Source: Novosphingobium terrae
GTDB lineage: Bacteria; Pseudomonadota; Alphaproteobacteria; Sphingomonadales; Sphingomonadaceae
Assembly (NCBI RefSeq): GCF_017163935.1
Contig: NZ_JABVZR010000001.1
Span: 2,108,001 to 2,172,000, forward strand
Length of the DNA stretch: 64,000 bases
Reading direction: 5' to 3'
The notes under the pieces are model-generated. The model was not told the DNA's origin. It made no database searches and saw nothing but the letters and a program-made list of their open reading frames with translations. The position numbers and the translations under genes are program-made. Of this stretch, positions 1 to 9,468 are shown one piece after another (within the stretch, counting starts at the first letter, position 1; every line of letters starts with the position of its first letter).

Positions 1-258
1 ATCGTAACAGGTGGCGGCCACGATCCCGCCATGGCGTGGCGGCGCGGTGACGCAGCTTTCGCAGCGTGGCGGCCCTTCCGGCGAGATCGGCGTAGAACAC
101 AGATCGCAAGAAGGATCGCCCGGAAAGCTGAGTTGCCCCCAGCAAGCGCCGCACAAGCCATCATGCCCCGCCAGCATCCCCCCGCAGAGCGGACAGCGCG
201 GCGGGAAGACCGCATCGATCAGCGGCGCCAGCGCCTGTCTCGGTGCCAAGGAAGCCAT
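1..258 (-). CDS. ComF family protein, N-terminal part (runs off the window)
   Basis: Reading leftwards from an ATG at 258, the first 86 codons form a double zinc ribbon. Cysteine pairs appear as CPLCGG, CGAC, CDLC and CESC, which is the N-terminal signature of ComF/GntX-type proteins. In that family the zinc ribbon precedes a phosphoribosyltransferase-like domain, which here lies outside the window. ComF is linked to DNA uptake in competent bacteria; in other bacteria its role is unclear. It is divergent from the methyltransferase at 332 with about 70 bases between them. The C-terminal domain is not visible, so family membership rests on the ribbon alone. Confidence 0.8.
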   Translation of the reverse strand, partial: MASLAPRQALAPLIDAVFPPRCPLCGGMLAGHDGLCGACWGQLSFPGDPSCDLCSTPISPEGPPRCESCVTAPPRHGGIVAATCYD

Positions 259-331
259 GGCGTGATGCTAACGCGCCGCTCCGCATGCGCAAGCCTTGCG
301 CTGACGCGCTGCGCGCGGCAGGGAGGCGAGC

Positions 332-1120
332 ATGAGTTCCGCCAGCCAGCCCCCCGCCCCGCCCAAGATCTTTTCCGCGCGCCGTCGCGCCGCCGTGCGC
401 CAGCGCATGCAGGCTTTGCAAAGCCGCGCTGATGCCGCCCGCTGGCTGGCCGACGATCGGGTGGAGGATGTGCTGGATCGCCTCGCTTTCCTGCGCCACC
501 AGCCCGGGCGGGCTCTGGTGATGGGGGATGATGGCGGCGCGCTGGCCCCGGCTCTTATCGCACAGGGTGTGGATGTCACACAGGCCGATGTGTCGGCACG
601 CGAGGGTGTGCTGGGGCTTGACGAGGAAGCCCCCTGGCCGGTGAACGGTTTCGATCTGGTCGTGAGCCTTGGCACGCTCGATACGGTGAACGATTTGCCG
701 GGGGCCCTGATCCATATGCGCCATGCGCTGGCCCCGGGCGGGCTGGCGCTGATCAGCATGATGGCGGCGGGTAGCCTGCCGGTGCTGCGGTCGATCATGC
801 TGGCTGCCGATGGGGATCGGCCTGCCGCGCGGATGCATCCCGCTGTCGATGTGCGCAGCGGCGCGCAATTGCTGCAAAGGGTGGGGCTGGCCAATCCCGT
901 CGCCGATGCGCGCGGGCTGGATGTGCGGTTCGGCTCGCTGGGCGCTTTGGTTGGCGATCTGCGGGCTCAGGGGCTGGGCGCGGTGCTCAACGACACGGCG
1001 CCAGTTCTGGGCAAGCAGGCCTATGCCCGCGCTCAGGCAGCCTTTGCCGAGGCTGCCGATGAGGCAGGCCGCGTCACCGAGCATTTCGAGATTTTGACGC
1101 TTTCGGGCTGGCGCGCCTAG
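332..1120 (+). CDS. SAM-dependent methyltransferase domain protein (NDUFAF5/BioC-like)
   Basis: A 262-residue protein with a class I methyltransferase fold. An early LVMGDDGG stretch sits where motif I (the SAM glycine loop) belongs. An acidic residue follows at the end of strand 2, then FDLVVSLGTLDTVNDLPG and an LAPGGLALISM motif typical of the BioC/NDUFAF5 branch. The glycine loop is weaker than the usual GxGxG pattern, as is common in NDUFAF5-like proteins, so catalytic activity cannot be assumed. The gene is divergent from comF, a frequent alphaproteobacterial arrangement. The substrate cannot be told from the sequence; in mitochondria the NDUFAF5 relative modifies a complex I subunit. 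Confidence 0.75.
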   Translation: MSSASQPPAPPKIFSARRRAAVRQRMQALQSRADAARWLADDRVEDVLDRLAFLRHQPGRALVMGDDGGALAPALIAQGVDVTQADVSAREGVLGLDEEAPWPVNGFDLVVSLGTLDTVNDLPGALIHMRHALAPGGLALISMMAAGSLPVLRSIMLAADGDRPAARMHPAVDVRSGAQLLQRVGLANPVADARGLDVRFGSLGALVGDLRAQGLGAVLNDTAPVLGKQAYARAQAAFAEAADEAGRVTEHFEILTLSGWRA

Positions 1121-1141
1121 CGCGTGGGCGGGCTGGCGGCC

Positions 1142-3820
1142 CTAAGCCTTTAGCGCGGCCTGAGCCGCCGCCAGCCTCGCCACCGGCACGCGGTAGGGCG
1201 AGGCCGAAACGTAATCGAGCCTCTGCGCCAGGCAGAAAGCGATGGAGGCCGGATCGGCGCCATGTTCGCCGCACAGCCCCAAGTCCAGCGAAGGGTTGGC
1301 CTGGCGTCCCCTGTCCCGCGCCAGAGTGATCAGCGCGCCGACGCCCGCTTCATCCAGCGTGATAAAGGGGTCTGCCCCATAGATGCCGCGATCCACATAG
1401 CGGCCCATATAGCGCGCGGCATCATCACGCCCCATGCCCAGCGTGGTCTGGGTGAGGTCATTGCTGCCGAAGGAGAAAAACTCAGCCTCGCCCGCCAGCT
1501 CGCCTGCCATCAACGCAGCGCGGGGGACCTCGATCATGGCGCCCATCCGCCATGACAGCGTGATGCCCTTTTCAGCGAAAACCGCCTGTGCCGTTTCTTG
1601 CAATTGGCTCCGCACTTGCTCCAGCTCCGCCGCTGTCGTCACCAGCGGCACCATCACTTCGAGCTGCACCGGATCATCGGCGCCTGTGGTTTCGCAAGCC
1701 GCCTCGAACAGGGCGCGGGCCTGCATGGCGTAGAGTTCGGGATAGGCCAGCCCCAGACGGCATCCACGCAGCCCGAGCAGCGGATTGAACTCAAGCATCC
1801 CGCCCACCACGCGGCGCAATTTGTCGAGACTGAGCCCGATGCTTTCGGCCAGAGACGCCATATCCGCATCGCTTTCGGGCAAAAACCCGTGCAGCGGCAG
1901 ATCCAGCAGGCGGATCGCAATGGGCAATCCGGCCATACCCTCGAAGATCGCGCGGAAATCCTCACGCTGCCAGTCAAGCAGCCGATCCAGAGCCTCCTGC
2001 CGGGCGGCTTCCTCCGGCGAGAGGATGAAGCGGCGCATCGCCTCGATGCGTTCGGCCTGAAAGAACATCGGTTCGGTGCGGCACAGGCCGATGCCTTGCG
2101 CGCCGAACTGAAGGGCGACGCGGCATTCGGCAGGCGTATCGGCATTGGCGCGCACGCCCAGATGCCGCCCGGTTTGCGCCATGACCTGATCGGCCCAACC
2201 CATCAGTATGGCGAAATCGCCGACCAGTTCGGAGCGGGTGAGCGGCACGCTGCCAGCCATCACCTCGCCGGTGGTGCCGTCGATGGTGATGGTGTCGCCT
2301 TCGCGCATCTGCCGTCCGCCGATGGAGAGGCTACGCTTGGCGGTATCAATCGAGATCGCCGCCGTGCCTGTGACGCAGGGGCGGCCCATGCTGCGGGCCA
2401 CCACAGCGGCGTGGCTGGTCATGCCGCCGCGCGCCGTCAGGATGCCGACGGCGGCATGCATGCCGTGGATGTCCTCGGGGCTGGTTTCGACGCGGACCAG
2501 AATGACGGCCTCGCCGCGTTCGGCGCGTCTTTCGGCGGTTTCCGCGTCCAGCACGATGGCGCCCGAGGCCGCGCCCGGTGAGGCGGGCAGGCCCTTGGCC
2601 AGCAGATCGCGCGGCGCATCGGGGTCGAGCGTGGGGTGAAGCAGTTGTGCCAGCGCCATGGGTTCGATGCGCAGCAGGGCTTCTTCCTGCGTGATCAGGC
2701 CCTCGCTGACCATATCGCTGGCCATGCGCAGGGCGGCGGCGGCTGTGCGTTTGCCGCTGCGCGCCTGAAGCACCCAGAGGCGGCCTTGTTCGACGGTGAA
2801 TTCGATGTCGAGCATATCGCGGAAATGCTTTTCCAGCGTGGTAAACAGGCCAGTAAGCTGGGTGAAAGCCTCGGGCATGGCCTCTTCCATGCTGAGCGGC
2901 TTGGCGCCTGCGGCTTCCCGCGCGGCGCGGGTGAGGTATTGCGGGGTGCGCAGGCCCGCGACCACATCCTCACCCTGAGCGTTGATCAGCCATTCGCCGA
3001 AGCATTGGCGCTCGCCGGTGGTCGGGTCGCGGGTGAAGGCGACGCCGGTGGCGCTCTGCTCGTCGCGGTTGCCGAAGACCATGGCCTGCACCGTCACCGC
3101 CGTGCCGAGGCTGGCGGAGATGCCGTTCAGACGGCGGTAGGTGCGGGCGCGCTCGCTTTCCCAACTGTCGAAAACGGCGGCGATGGCGCCCCAGAGTTGC
3201 GCGTCGACATCCTGCGGGAACGGTGCGCCGGTTTCGCTTTCGACAATGCTTTTGTATTCGGAGACCAGCGCCTTCCAGTGTTGAGCTTCCATCTCAACAT
3301 CGGTGAAGAAGCCATTGTCTTCCTTGGCGATCTCTAGCGCGTCCTCGAAGAGGTAATGATCGACGCCCAGCGCTACATCGCCATAAATCTGGATAAAGCG
3401 GCGGTAGGAATCCCAGGCGAAACGGGCGTCTCCAGAAGCCTTGGCCAGCGCCTCCACCGTCACATCGTTGAGGCCCAGATCGAGCACCGTGTCCATCATG
3501 CCGGGCATGGAGACCGAGGCGCCGGAACGCACCGAGACCAGCAGCGGATGCTCGGCATCGCCAAAGCGGCGCCCAGTGGCGCTTTCCAGATGGGCGATGC
3601 CCTGCGCGACCTGTGCGCGCAAATCATCATCGATCACGCGGTCGCCACCGGCATAATGGGCGCAGATTTCGGTGGAGATGGTGAAGCCCGGCGGCACCGG
3701 CAAGCCGATGGCGGCCATCTGCGCCAGATTGGCGCCCTTGCCGCCGACCACAGCCTTGTCCTGCGCGCGCACATCCGTCGACTGCGCGCCGCCGCCGAAA
3801 TGGAAGACGAACTCACCCAC
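1142..3820 (-). CDS. ppdK: Pyruvate, phosphate dikinase
   Basis: An 892-residue cytoplasmic enzyme that interconverts pyruvate, ATP and phosphate with phosphoenolpyruvate, AMP and diphosphate. The order is canonical: an N-terminal ATP-grasp part opening with GGKGANLAQM, a central swivelling domain with the phosphorylated histidine at about residue 470 in GGMTSHAAVVARSMG, and a C-terminal TIM barrel with the catalytic cysteine at about residue 850 in LGLCGEHG. Length is normal for the bacterial enzyme. The start used is a GTG at 3820. It lies downstream of glyQ-glyS on the same strand, about 86 bases after the glyS stop, and may be read separately or as an extension of that operon. Confidence 0.97.
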   Translation of the reverse strand: MGEFVFHFGGGAQSTDVRAQDKAVVGGKGANLAQMAAIGLPVPPGFTISTEICAHYAGGDRVIDDDLRAQVAQGIAHLESATGRRFGDAEHPLLVSVRSGASVSMPGMMDTVLDLGLNDVTVEALAKASGDARFAWDSYRRFIQIYGDVALGVDHYLFEDALEIAKEDNGFFTDVEMEAQHWKALVSEYKSIVESETGAPFPQDVDAQLWGAIAAVFDSWESERARTYRRLNGISASLGTAVTVQAMVFGNRDEQSATGVAFTRDPTTGERQCFGEWLINAQGEDVVAGLRTPQYLTRAAREAAGAKPLSMEEAMPEAFTQLTGLFTTLEKHFRDMLDIEFTVEQGRLWVLQARSGKRTAAAALRMASDMVSEGLITQEEALLRIEPMALAQLLHPTLDPDAPRDLLAKGLPASPGAASGAIVLDAETAERRAERGEAVILVRVETSPEDIHGMHAAVGILTARGGMTSHAAVVARSMGRPCVTGTAAISIDTAKRSLSIGGRQMREGDTITIDGTTGEVMAGSVPLTRSELVGDFAILMGWADQVMAQTGRHLGVRANADTPAECRVALQFGAQGIGLCRTEPMFFQAERIEAMRRFILSPEEAARQEALDRLLDWQREDFRAIFEGMAGLPIAIRLLDLPLHGFLPESDADMASLAESIGLSLDKLRRVVGGMLEFNPLLGLRGCRLGLAYPELYAMQARALFEAACETTGADDPVQLEVMVPLVTTAAELEQVRSQLQETAQAVFAEKGITLSWRMGAMIEVPRAALMAGELAGEAEFFSFGSNDLTQTTLGMGRDDAARYMGRYVDRGIYGADPFITLDEAGVGALITLARDRGRQANPSLDLGLCGEHGADPASIAFCLAQRLDYVSASPYRVPVARLAAAQAALKA

Positions 3821-3854
3821 TCAGGCCATACCTCCCTGCCCGGCCATCCCCTGC

Positions 3855-3886
3855 CCCATGCCGTCCCCGTTGAGGGTTGGCATGGG
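3855..3886. terminator. Inverted repeat between glyS and ppdK
   Basis: An 8-bp perfect stem (CCCATGCC/GGCATGGG), with a shorter CCCC/AGGG stem inside the loop, lies in the 86-base gap between glyS and ppdK. There is no run of T after it on either strand, so it is a weak terminator candidate. It could equally stabilise a processed transcript end between the two genes. Confidence 0.35.
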
Positions 3887-3906
3887 AAAGAGGCTCGCGC
3901 CGAGGG

Positions 3907-6093
3907 TCAGCCTTCGATCCGCGAGAAATCGGCAACCTTGTGGACCGCGCCCCGGAAGGCGTCAAGCAAGGCAAGCCGCGCCGACCGTTTGGCCGGGTCG
4001 GCATCGTTGACCGTCACCGTATCGAAGAAAGCGTCGATCGGCGCGCGCAGCGTGGCCAGAGCGGCCATGGCGCCGGTGAAGTCCTCGGCCTCGACGGCGG
4101 CTTGCGCCTTGGGTCCGGCGGCGGCGAGGGCCTCGATCAGGGCCTTTTCATCGGCGTCGGGGGCGGGGTTGGTGGCGTCCTTGTCCCAGCCCTTCTTCTC
4201 CTCGGCCTTGAGGATGTTGGCCGCGCGCTTGTAACCGGCGAGCAAGTTGATGCCATCCTCGCTGGCGACAAAGGCCTGCAGCGCATGCACGCGAGCGAGC
4301 AGGCGGACCAGATCGTCCTCTCCGCCAAGGGCGAAGACGGCATCGATCAGATCGTGGCGGACGCCTGCTTCCTTCTGCTGGACCTTGAGGCGGTCGGCGA
4401 AGAAATCGACGACATCCCAGCCATCAGCAGGACGAAACTGCTCGATAATCAACGGATGTCCGGCAGCTTCGCGCTCACGCAGATAGGCTTCCTGATCAGG
4501 CGCTTCATCATAGGCCTGATAATACTTCAAATAGGACTGCCCATCCGCGAAATCTTGAATGGCAGAAAGCTGCCCCATCCTCTCCGCCGCAGCACGGCGA
4601 ATGGCTTGGCTCATGCTCAACCGCGTGCCTTGTTCAATGAGACGCAGCACGCCCAAGGCAGCACGGCGCAAAGCAAACGGATCTTTCGATCCTGTCGGCT
4701 TCTCGCCAATGGCAAAGAACATCGCAATGCTGTCCAGCTTATCCGCCAGCGCCACACACACCGTCACCGGCGCGGTGGGCACATCATCGCCCTGCCCGAC
4801 CGGCTTGTAGTGATCGCGGATGGCATCGGCGACCACATCGCCCAGACCTTCGGCGCGGGCGTAATAGCCGCCCATCAGGCCCTGCAGCTCGGGGAACTCG
4901 CCCACCATTTCGGTGACCAGATCGGCCTTGCACAGCTCCGCTGCCTGACGCGCCAGCACCGGATCGGCGCCCGGCACAATGCCTTCGCTCGCCAGCCATT
5001 CGGCCAGCTTGGCGACGCGAGCGACCTTGTCAGCCACGGTCCCCAGCTTTTCGTGGAAGGTGATGCGTTCCAGCTTTTTGGCCTGATCCGCCAAGGCAAC
5101 CTTGCGGTCCTGCTGCCAGAAGAAGCGCGCGTCCGACAGGCGCGCGGCCAGCACCTTGCGGTTGCCCGCGACGATGCCCACGCCGCCATCGCTCGCCGCG
5201 ATGTTGGCGGTGCAGACGAAGGCGTCGGCCAGCTTGCCGTCAGCGTCACGGCAGATGAAATACTTCTGGTTCACGCGCGCGGTGAGCTGGATCGTCTCGG
5301 GCGGCACTTCAAGGAACGCCTCGTCGAAGCGGCCCAGCAGCGGCACCGGCCATTCGGTCAGCCCTGCGTTCTCCACGACCAGACCTTCGTCCTCGACCAG
5401 CGTCAGGCCAGCGTCGGCAGCGACCTTGGTGGCGCCGGAGCGCACGATGCCCTGGCGCTCATCATGGTCCACCAGCACATGGGCGGCGCGCAGTTGGTCG
5501 GCATAGGTGTCGGCATTCTCGATGGCGATAGCGCCATGCGAGTGGAAGCGATGGCCGACAGTCTCGCGGCCAGCCGTGATGCCGCCGACTTCGCAGTCCA
5601 CCACAGCGCCATCCAGCAGCGCGATGATGCCCTGCAAGGGGCGCACCCAGCGCAGGCTCTCCGGCGACAGCGAGGCGGCACCCCAGCGCTGCGACTTGGG
5701 CCAGCTGAAGCCGCGCACGATGGCGGGGATCGCCTCGGCCAGCACATCGGCGGTGGCGCGGCCCGGCTTTTCGGTGATGGCGAAGAACACGCCGTCACGT
5801 TCAGTAAGCTGTTCCTTGGTCAGGCCGGTCTTGCGCAGGAAGCCTGCCAGAGCCTGCTCGGGCGCAGAGGTTTTCGGTCCCTTCACTTCCTCGCTGACGG
5901 CTTCGGTGGCCACGGGCAGATCGCGCGCGATCAGCGCCAGACGGCGCGGCGTGGACCATACGGTCAGCGAACCCACCGAAACGCCGGCAGCGTTCAGGGC
6001 ACCGCGAAACAGCTTTTCCAGTTCGGCGCGGGCGCCGGCTTGCATGCGCGCCGGGATTTCCTCGCTGCGCAGTTCGAGAAGAAACGTGCTCAC
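3907..6093 (-). CDS. glyS: Glycine-tRNA ligase, beta subunit
   Basis: A 728-residue beta subunit of the bacterial alpha2beta2 glycyl-tRNA synthetase, which charges tRNA-Gly. The protein opens [16 protein letters not shown], the usual N-terminus of GlyS, and runs through the tRNA-binding body to a DALR-like C-terminus. The start is GTG at 6093: its GTGA overlaps the TGA of glyQ, which predicts translational coupling of the two subunits. An in-frame ATG ten codons upstream lies inside glyQ and is less likely to be used. Length is slightly above the typical 690-700 residues. Confidence 0.96.
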   Translation of the reverse strand: MSTFLLELRSEEIPARMQAGARAELEKLFRGALNAAGVSVGSLTVWSTPRRLALIARDLPVATEAVSEEVKGPKTSAPEQALAGFLRKTGLTKEQLTERDGVFFAITEKPGRATADVLAEAIPAIVRGFSWPKSQRWGAASLSPESLRWVRPLQGIIALLDGAVVDCEVGGITAGRETVGHRFHSHGAIAIENADTYADQLRAAHVLVDHDERQGIVRSGATKVAADAGLTLVEDEGLVVENAGLTEWPVPLLGRFDEAFLEVPPETIQLTARVNQKYFICRDADGKLADAFVCTANIAASDGGVGIVAGNRKVLAARLSDARFFWQQDRKVALADQAKKLERITFHEKLGTVADKVARVAKLAEWLASEGIVPGADPVLARQAAELCKADLVTEMVGEFPELQGLMGGYYARAEGLGDVVADAIRDHYKPVGQGDDVPTAPVTVCVALADKLDSIAMFFAIGEKPTGSKDPFALRRAALGVLRLIEQGTRLSMSQAIRRAAAERMGQLSAIQDFADGQSYLKYYQAYDEAPDQEAYLREREAAGHPLIIEQFRPADGWDVVDFFADRLKVQQKEAGVRHDLIDAVFALGGEDDLVRLLARVHALQAFVASEDGINLLAGYKRAANILKAEEKKGWDKDATNPAPDADEKALIEALAAAGPKAQAAVEAEDFTGAMAALATLRAPIDAFFDTVTVNDADPAKRSARLALLDAFRGAVHKVADFSRIEG

Positions 6094-7001
6094 TTGCTCC
6101 ACCCCGGAAATTTCTCGGCCCATGCGGCCTCATTCTTCTCGATCCACGCCTGACAGGCGCCCTTGGCCAGATCGCGCACGCGGCCCATATAGCTGGCGCG
6201 CTCCTGCACGGAGATCACGCCGCGCGCCTGCAACAGGTTGAAGAGATGCGAGGCCTCGATGGCCTGATCGTAGGCAGCCAGCGGAATGTCAGCCTCGATG
6301 CAGCGCTTCGCCTCGGCCTCGGCGGCGGCAAAGCCCTTGAAGAGCGAGTCTGTGTCGGCGATCTCGAAATTGTACTTCGACATCTCCTGCTCATTCTTCA
6401 GGAAGACGTCGCCATAGCTGACGCCATCATTGTTGAAGCGCAGGTCATACACGCGGTCCACGCCCTGAATGTACATGGCGAGGCGCTCCAGACCATAGGT
6501 CAGCTCGCCCGCGACGGGCTTGCAGTCAAAGCCGCCCATCTGCTGGAAATAGGTGAACTGCGTCACCTCCATGCCGTCGCACCACACTTCCCAGCCCAGA
6601 CCCCAGGCGCCCAGCGTGGGGCTTTCCCAGTCGTCCTCGACAAAGCGGATGTCATGCGCCAGCGGATCGACGCCGATGGCGGCCAGCGACTGCAGATACA
6701 GCTCCTGCAGGTTCTCCGGCGAGGGCTTGAGGATCACCTGATACTGGTAATAGTGCTGCAACCGGTTGGGGTTCTCGCCATAGCGGCCATCGGTCGGGCG
6801 ACGGCTGGGCTGCACATAGGCGGCCTTCCACGGCTCCGGCCCCAGCGCGCGCAGGGTGGTGGCGGGGTGGAATGTGCCCGCGCCCACGCGCATGTCATAG
6901 GGCTGCAGGATCAGGCAGCCCTGTGCGCTCCAGAAATTGTGGAGGGTCAGGATCATGTCCTGAAAACTGAGTGGTTGTGTGCCGGAATGTTGCGCGCTCA
7001 T
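6090..7001 (-). CDS. glyQ: Glycine-tRNA ligase, alpha subunit
   Basis: A 303-residue catalytic subunit of the heterotetrameric glycyl-tRNA synthetase. It contains the diagnostic [12 protein letters not shown] start, then [30 protein letters not shown] and [19 protein letters not shown] segments (seen here as LQHYYQYQ), all typical of GlyQ. The start chosen is ATG 7001 (MSAQHSG); another in-frame ATG nine codons upstream is possible, and one just before LTLHNF would still preserve the core. It is the first gene of the glyQ-glyS operon and overlaps glyS by four bases. Confidence 0.96.
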   Translation of the reverse strand: MSAQHSGTQPLSFQDMILTLHNFWSAQGCLILQPYDMRVGAGTFHPATTLRALGPEPWKAAYVQPSRRPTDGRYGENPNRLQHYYQYQVILKPSPENLQELYLQSLAAIGVDPLAHDIRFVEDDWESPTLGAWGLGWEVWCDGMEVTQFTYFQQMGGFDCKPVAGELTYGLERLAMYIQGVDRVYDLRFNNDGVSYGDVFLKNEQEMSKYNFEIADTDSLFKGFAAAEAEAKRCIEADIPLAAYDQAIEASHLFNLLQARGVISVQERASYMGRVRDLAKGACQAWIEKNEAAWAEKFPGWSK

Positions 7002-7012
7002 GGGGCTAGGCC

Positions 7013-7058
7013 TTTGACGCAAGCGCATGCGCCGGTCAAGACGCGCGCAAGCTTGCGC
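7013..7058 (-). repeat. Two adjacent palindromes in the glyQ upstream region
   Basis: A 14-bp perfect palindrome, GCGCAAGCTTGCGC, lies at 7045-7058. A second inverted repeat, TTGAC/GTCAA flanking a GCGCATGCGC core, lies at 7013-7039. Both sit between the proposed glyQ promoter and the glyQ start, so they could fold in the 5' untranslated RNA. They do not resemble a T-box, which alphaproteobacteria seldom use, and no specific regulator can be named. Confidence 0.5.
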
Positions 7059-7060
7059 AT

Positions 7061-7089
7061 ATTATCCAAAGATCAACCATGCCGGGCAA
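7061..7089 (-). promoter_or_regulatory. Candidate glyQ promoter
   Basis: On the minus strand a TTGCCC hexamer (7089-7084) is separated by 17 bases from GATAAT (7066-7061). This is a reasonable sigma-70 pair with a predicted start near 7054, about 50 bases before the glyQ ATG. The call is by pattern only. Confidence 0.35.
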
Positions 7090-7126
7090 TCGACAGGAGT
7101 GAAATCGCCATTATAGGCTGTAGGCC

Positions 7127-8059
7127 ATGTTGACCTTGCTCCTGCGCCCGATCATCGCCCTTTTCGCCCTGCTGACCGCTCTGGTGGCGCCTGTGACACA
7201 GGCCGCGACCCAGCGCCTGCCCACGCCTCAGCCCAAGCGGCAGGTGGCGGCGCCCGCGCTGGTGCGCCCGGCCTTGTGGCGCGTGCAGCGCGGCAAGAGC
7301 GTGATCTATCTCTTCGGCACGGTGCATGCCCTGCCAAAGGATGTGCCATGGATGGACGGCAAGGTGGCCGATGTGACCGAGCAGGCCGATACGCTGGTCA
7401 CCGAAATCCTCGACAAGGACCCTTCGGCGATGCGCAGCGTGGTGATGCAGACGGCAATGCTGCCTCAGGGCCAGACCTTGCGCGCCAGGCTTTCGCCCAA
7501 GAGCAAGGACGCGCTGGAAAAGCTGCTCGCCGCCGATGGGCTGCCCGCTTCCGCCTTCGATGCGTTTCGGCCCTGGTATGCGGCAGTGGCGCTCTCCACC
7601 ATGCCGCTGTTGAAATCGGGCTATGATCCCACCCATGGCGTGGATGTGGTGCTTTCGGGCCGCTTCAAGGATGCCAAGAAAGCGCATGAGGCGCTGGAAA
7701 CGCCGGAATATCAGCTCGGCCTGTTCAACCAGCTGCCCGAGGACGCCCAGATCCGCTATCTGGATGAAGTCCTGAAGGACGCCGACAAGATCCCCGACGA
7801 TCTGGCCAAGATGATCAGGGAATGGAAAGCCGGTCACGCCGACGAACTGGCGCGACTGATGAATGAGGATGAGAGCGACCCCGTGCTGCTCAAGCTGCTG
7901 CTGATCGACCGCAACAAGGCGTGGGCGCGCTGGATCAGAGCGCGGCTGAACAAGCCGGGTACGGTGCTGCTGGCAGTGGGCGCAGGCCATCTGGCCGGCA
8001 AGGGCAGTGTGCAGGACCAGCTCGCCGGAATGGGCATCAAGGTGACCCGTGTTCAGTAA
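7127..8059 (+). CDS. TraB/GumN family protein, first of a tandem pair
   Basis: A 310-residue protein starting with a hydrophobic signal sequence that ends near VTQAATQ, so it is probably exported. It carries the two conserved GxxH motifs of the TraB/GumN/TIKI superfamily: LFGTVHALP near the N-terminus and VGAGHLAGKGSV near the C-terminus. In animal TIKI these histidines and glutamates form a metal-dependent protease site; bacterial members are mostly uncharacterised. The gene overlaps the second family member by 11 bases, so the two are almost certainly cotranscribed. It is divergent from glyQ. Confidence 0.85.
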   Translation: MLTLLLRPIIALFALLTALVAPVTQAATQRLPTPQPKRQVAAPALVRPALWRVQRGKSVIYLFGTVHALPKDVPWMDGKVADVTEQADTLVTEILDKDPSAMRSVVMQTAMLPQGQTLRARLSPKSKDALEKLLAADGLPASAFDAFRPWYAAVALSTMPLLKSGYDPTHGVDVVLSGRFKDAKKAHEALETPEYQLGLFNQLPEDAQIRYLDEVLKDADKIPDDLAKMIREWKAGHADELARLMNEDESDPVLLKLLLIDRNKAWARWIRARLNKPGTVLLAVGAGHLAGKGSVQDQLAGMGIKVTRVQ

Positions 8060-8924
8060 ACCGCTTTGGCGGAATGCTGTTGCTTTAACGCTGGCGCTGC
8101 TGGCGGGGGCCTGTTCGCGCACCGATCCGGCCAATCCGGCGCTATGGCATGTGGAGGGACCCAACGGGCAGCAGGCATGGCTGTTCGGCACGATCCATGC
8201 CCTGCCCCGCCCCGTCGCATGGCGCACGGCGCGTGTGGATGCGGCTCTGGGGCAGGCCAATGTGCTGATGGTGGAGATCGCCGATCTCAACAATGATGGC
8301 GCCACACGGGCCATCTACAACCGCCTTGCTCATTCGCCGGATCAGCCGCCCATCGACACGCGGGTGCCGGAAAAACTGCGCCCTGCCCTTGGCCAGCTGC
8401 TCAGCAAGGCCGGACTGAAGCCCGACAGCCTTGGCGATACCGAGACATGGGCTGCTGCTCTGGCGCTGGGCCATGCCGCTCAGGGCGATGCGGAAGACGC
8501 CGCCAATGGCGTGGACCGCGCCCTGCTCTCGGCCAACCACCTGCCGGTCAGCGAATTGGAAGGCGCTCAAAAGCAGCTCGGCCTGTTCGACAGTCTGCCC
8601 GAAAGCGCCCAGCGCAGCATGCTGGCCAGCGTGATCGTCGATGCCCCCAAAGCCCCCGAGGAAACCAAGGCGCTGGAAGCGGCATGGCGCCGCGGCGATA
8701 TGGGCTGGATCGGGGCGCAGACTTCCTCAGGCATGCTGGCCGATCCGGTGCTGCGCAATCAGCTTTACCTCAACCGCAACCGAGCTTGGGAAACGTCGAT
8801 CACCGCCGCCATGGCCCATGGACAAAAGCCCTTCGTGGCGGTCGGCGCGGCCCATATGGCCGGGCCCGATGGCCTGCCCGCCCTGCTGGCCGCCCATGGC
8901 TACCGCGTCACCCGCGTGGAATAA
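8049..8924 (+). CDS. TraB/GumN family lipoprotein, second of a tandem pair
   Basis: A 291-residue paralogue of the preceding gene, starting at GTG 8049 inside the last codons of its neighbour. The N-terminus is a lipoprotein signal with a lipobox LAGAC, so the mature protein is probably lipid-anchored in the periplasm. The same family motifs are present as LFGTIHALPR and VGAAHMAGPDGL. Middle segments align with the upstream copy (for example KQLGLFDSLPESAQ against YQLGLFNQLPEDAQ), which supports tandem duplication. One copy appears to carry a cleavable signal and the other a lipid anchor, suggesting different placement of related activities. Confidence 0.85.
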   Translation: MFSKPLWRNAVALTLALLAGACSRTDPANPALWHVEGPNGQQAWLFGTIHALPRPVAWRTARVDAALGQANVLMVEIADLNNDGATRAIYNRLAHSPDQPPIDTRVPEKLRPALGQLLSKAGLKPDSLGDTETWAAALALGHAAQGDAEDAANGVDRALLSANHLPVSELEGAQKQLGLFDSLPESAQRSMLASVIVDAPKAPEETKALEAAWRRGDMGWIGAQTSSGMLADPVLRNQLYLNRNRAWETSITAAMAHGQKPFVAVGAAHMAGPDGLPALLAAHGYRVTRVE

Positions 8925-9044
8925 CCCCTCCCACGCTTGCCTTTTCCCGCCTTTACCGCTAAGGGCGCCCGCTTCCCGTCATGGTCATCCCTGGAGGCGT
9001 GGCGGGAACGTTAAAGTCTAACTGTATTTCGAAAGGCAAGTGTT

Positions 9045-9338
9045 ATGAGCGATACGCTGACCCTGCCGGCCGAGACGCGTGCGAAGACTGGCAAGGGAGC
9101 CAGCCGCAGCCTGCGTCGTGAAGGCCGTGTGCCCGTGGTTGTTTATGGTGGCGGGGCCGAGCCCCTGGCCGTCCACGTCGAAGCCAAGGAACTGGTGCGC
9201 CAGCTGAACACTGGCAAGTTCTTTGATTCGGCGATCGAGATCGTTGTCGATGGCCAGACCATCAAGACGACCCCGAAGGACGTCGCCTTCCACCCGGTGA
9301 CCGACCGCCCGCTGCACGCGGACTTCCTGCGCGCGTAA
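9045..9338 (+). CDS. rplY: Large-subunit ribosomal protein L25, short form
   Basis: A 97-residue protein matching the N-terminal 5S rRNA-binding domain of L25 ([18 protein letters not shown] near the start; [18 protein letters not shown] at the end). Many alphaproteobacterial L25 proteins belong to the long CTC/TL5 type with an added beta-rich C-terminal domain. Here a TAA follows the first domain directly and a strong hairpin lies just downstream, so the short form looks genuine rather than a frameshift. It is followed by pth, as is usual. The ATG at 9045 is preceded by GAAAGG. Confidence 0.93.
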   Translation: MSDTLTLPAETRAKTGKGASRSLRREGRVPVVVYGGGAEPLAVHVEAKELVRQLNTGKFFDSAIEIVVDGQTIKTTPKDVAFHPVTDRPLHADFLRA

Positions 9339-9347
9339 GCTGCGTGG

Positions 9348-9416
9348 GCATCCCTGAAAAGGGATGCATGACAAAGGCGGGAAAGATGGCCATAGCGGCG
9401 CATCTTTCCCGCCTTT
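9348..9416 (+). terminator. Double hairpin / terminator after rplY
   Basis: Two hairpins follow the rplY stop. The first (9348-9367) is an 8-bp stem, GCATCCCT/AGGGATGC, closed by a GAAA tetraloop. The second (9373-9416) has a perfect 16-bp stem ending in GCCTTT, followed by CGTTTGT. The second is a good intrinsic terminator separating rplY from the pth operon. Confidence 0.75.
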
Positions 9417-9468
9417 CGTTTGTCCGGGGCGCTTTGTCTCCCGGCGTTTGATCTAATGGATTTTCGCC

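Noticed and set aside
3877..6153. A 758-codon frame antisense to glyS
   Set aside because: glyS is complete and coupled to glyQ; the antisense product has no recognisable motif.
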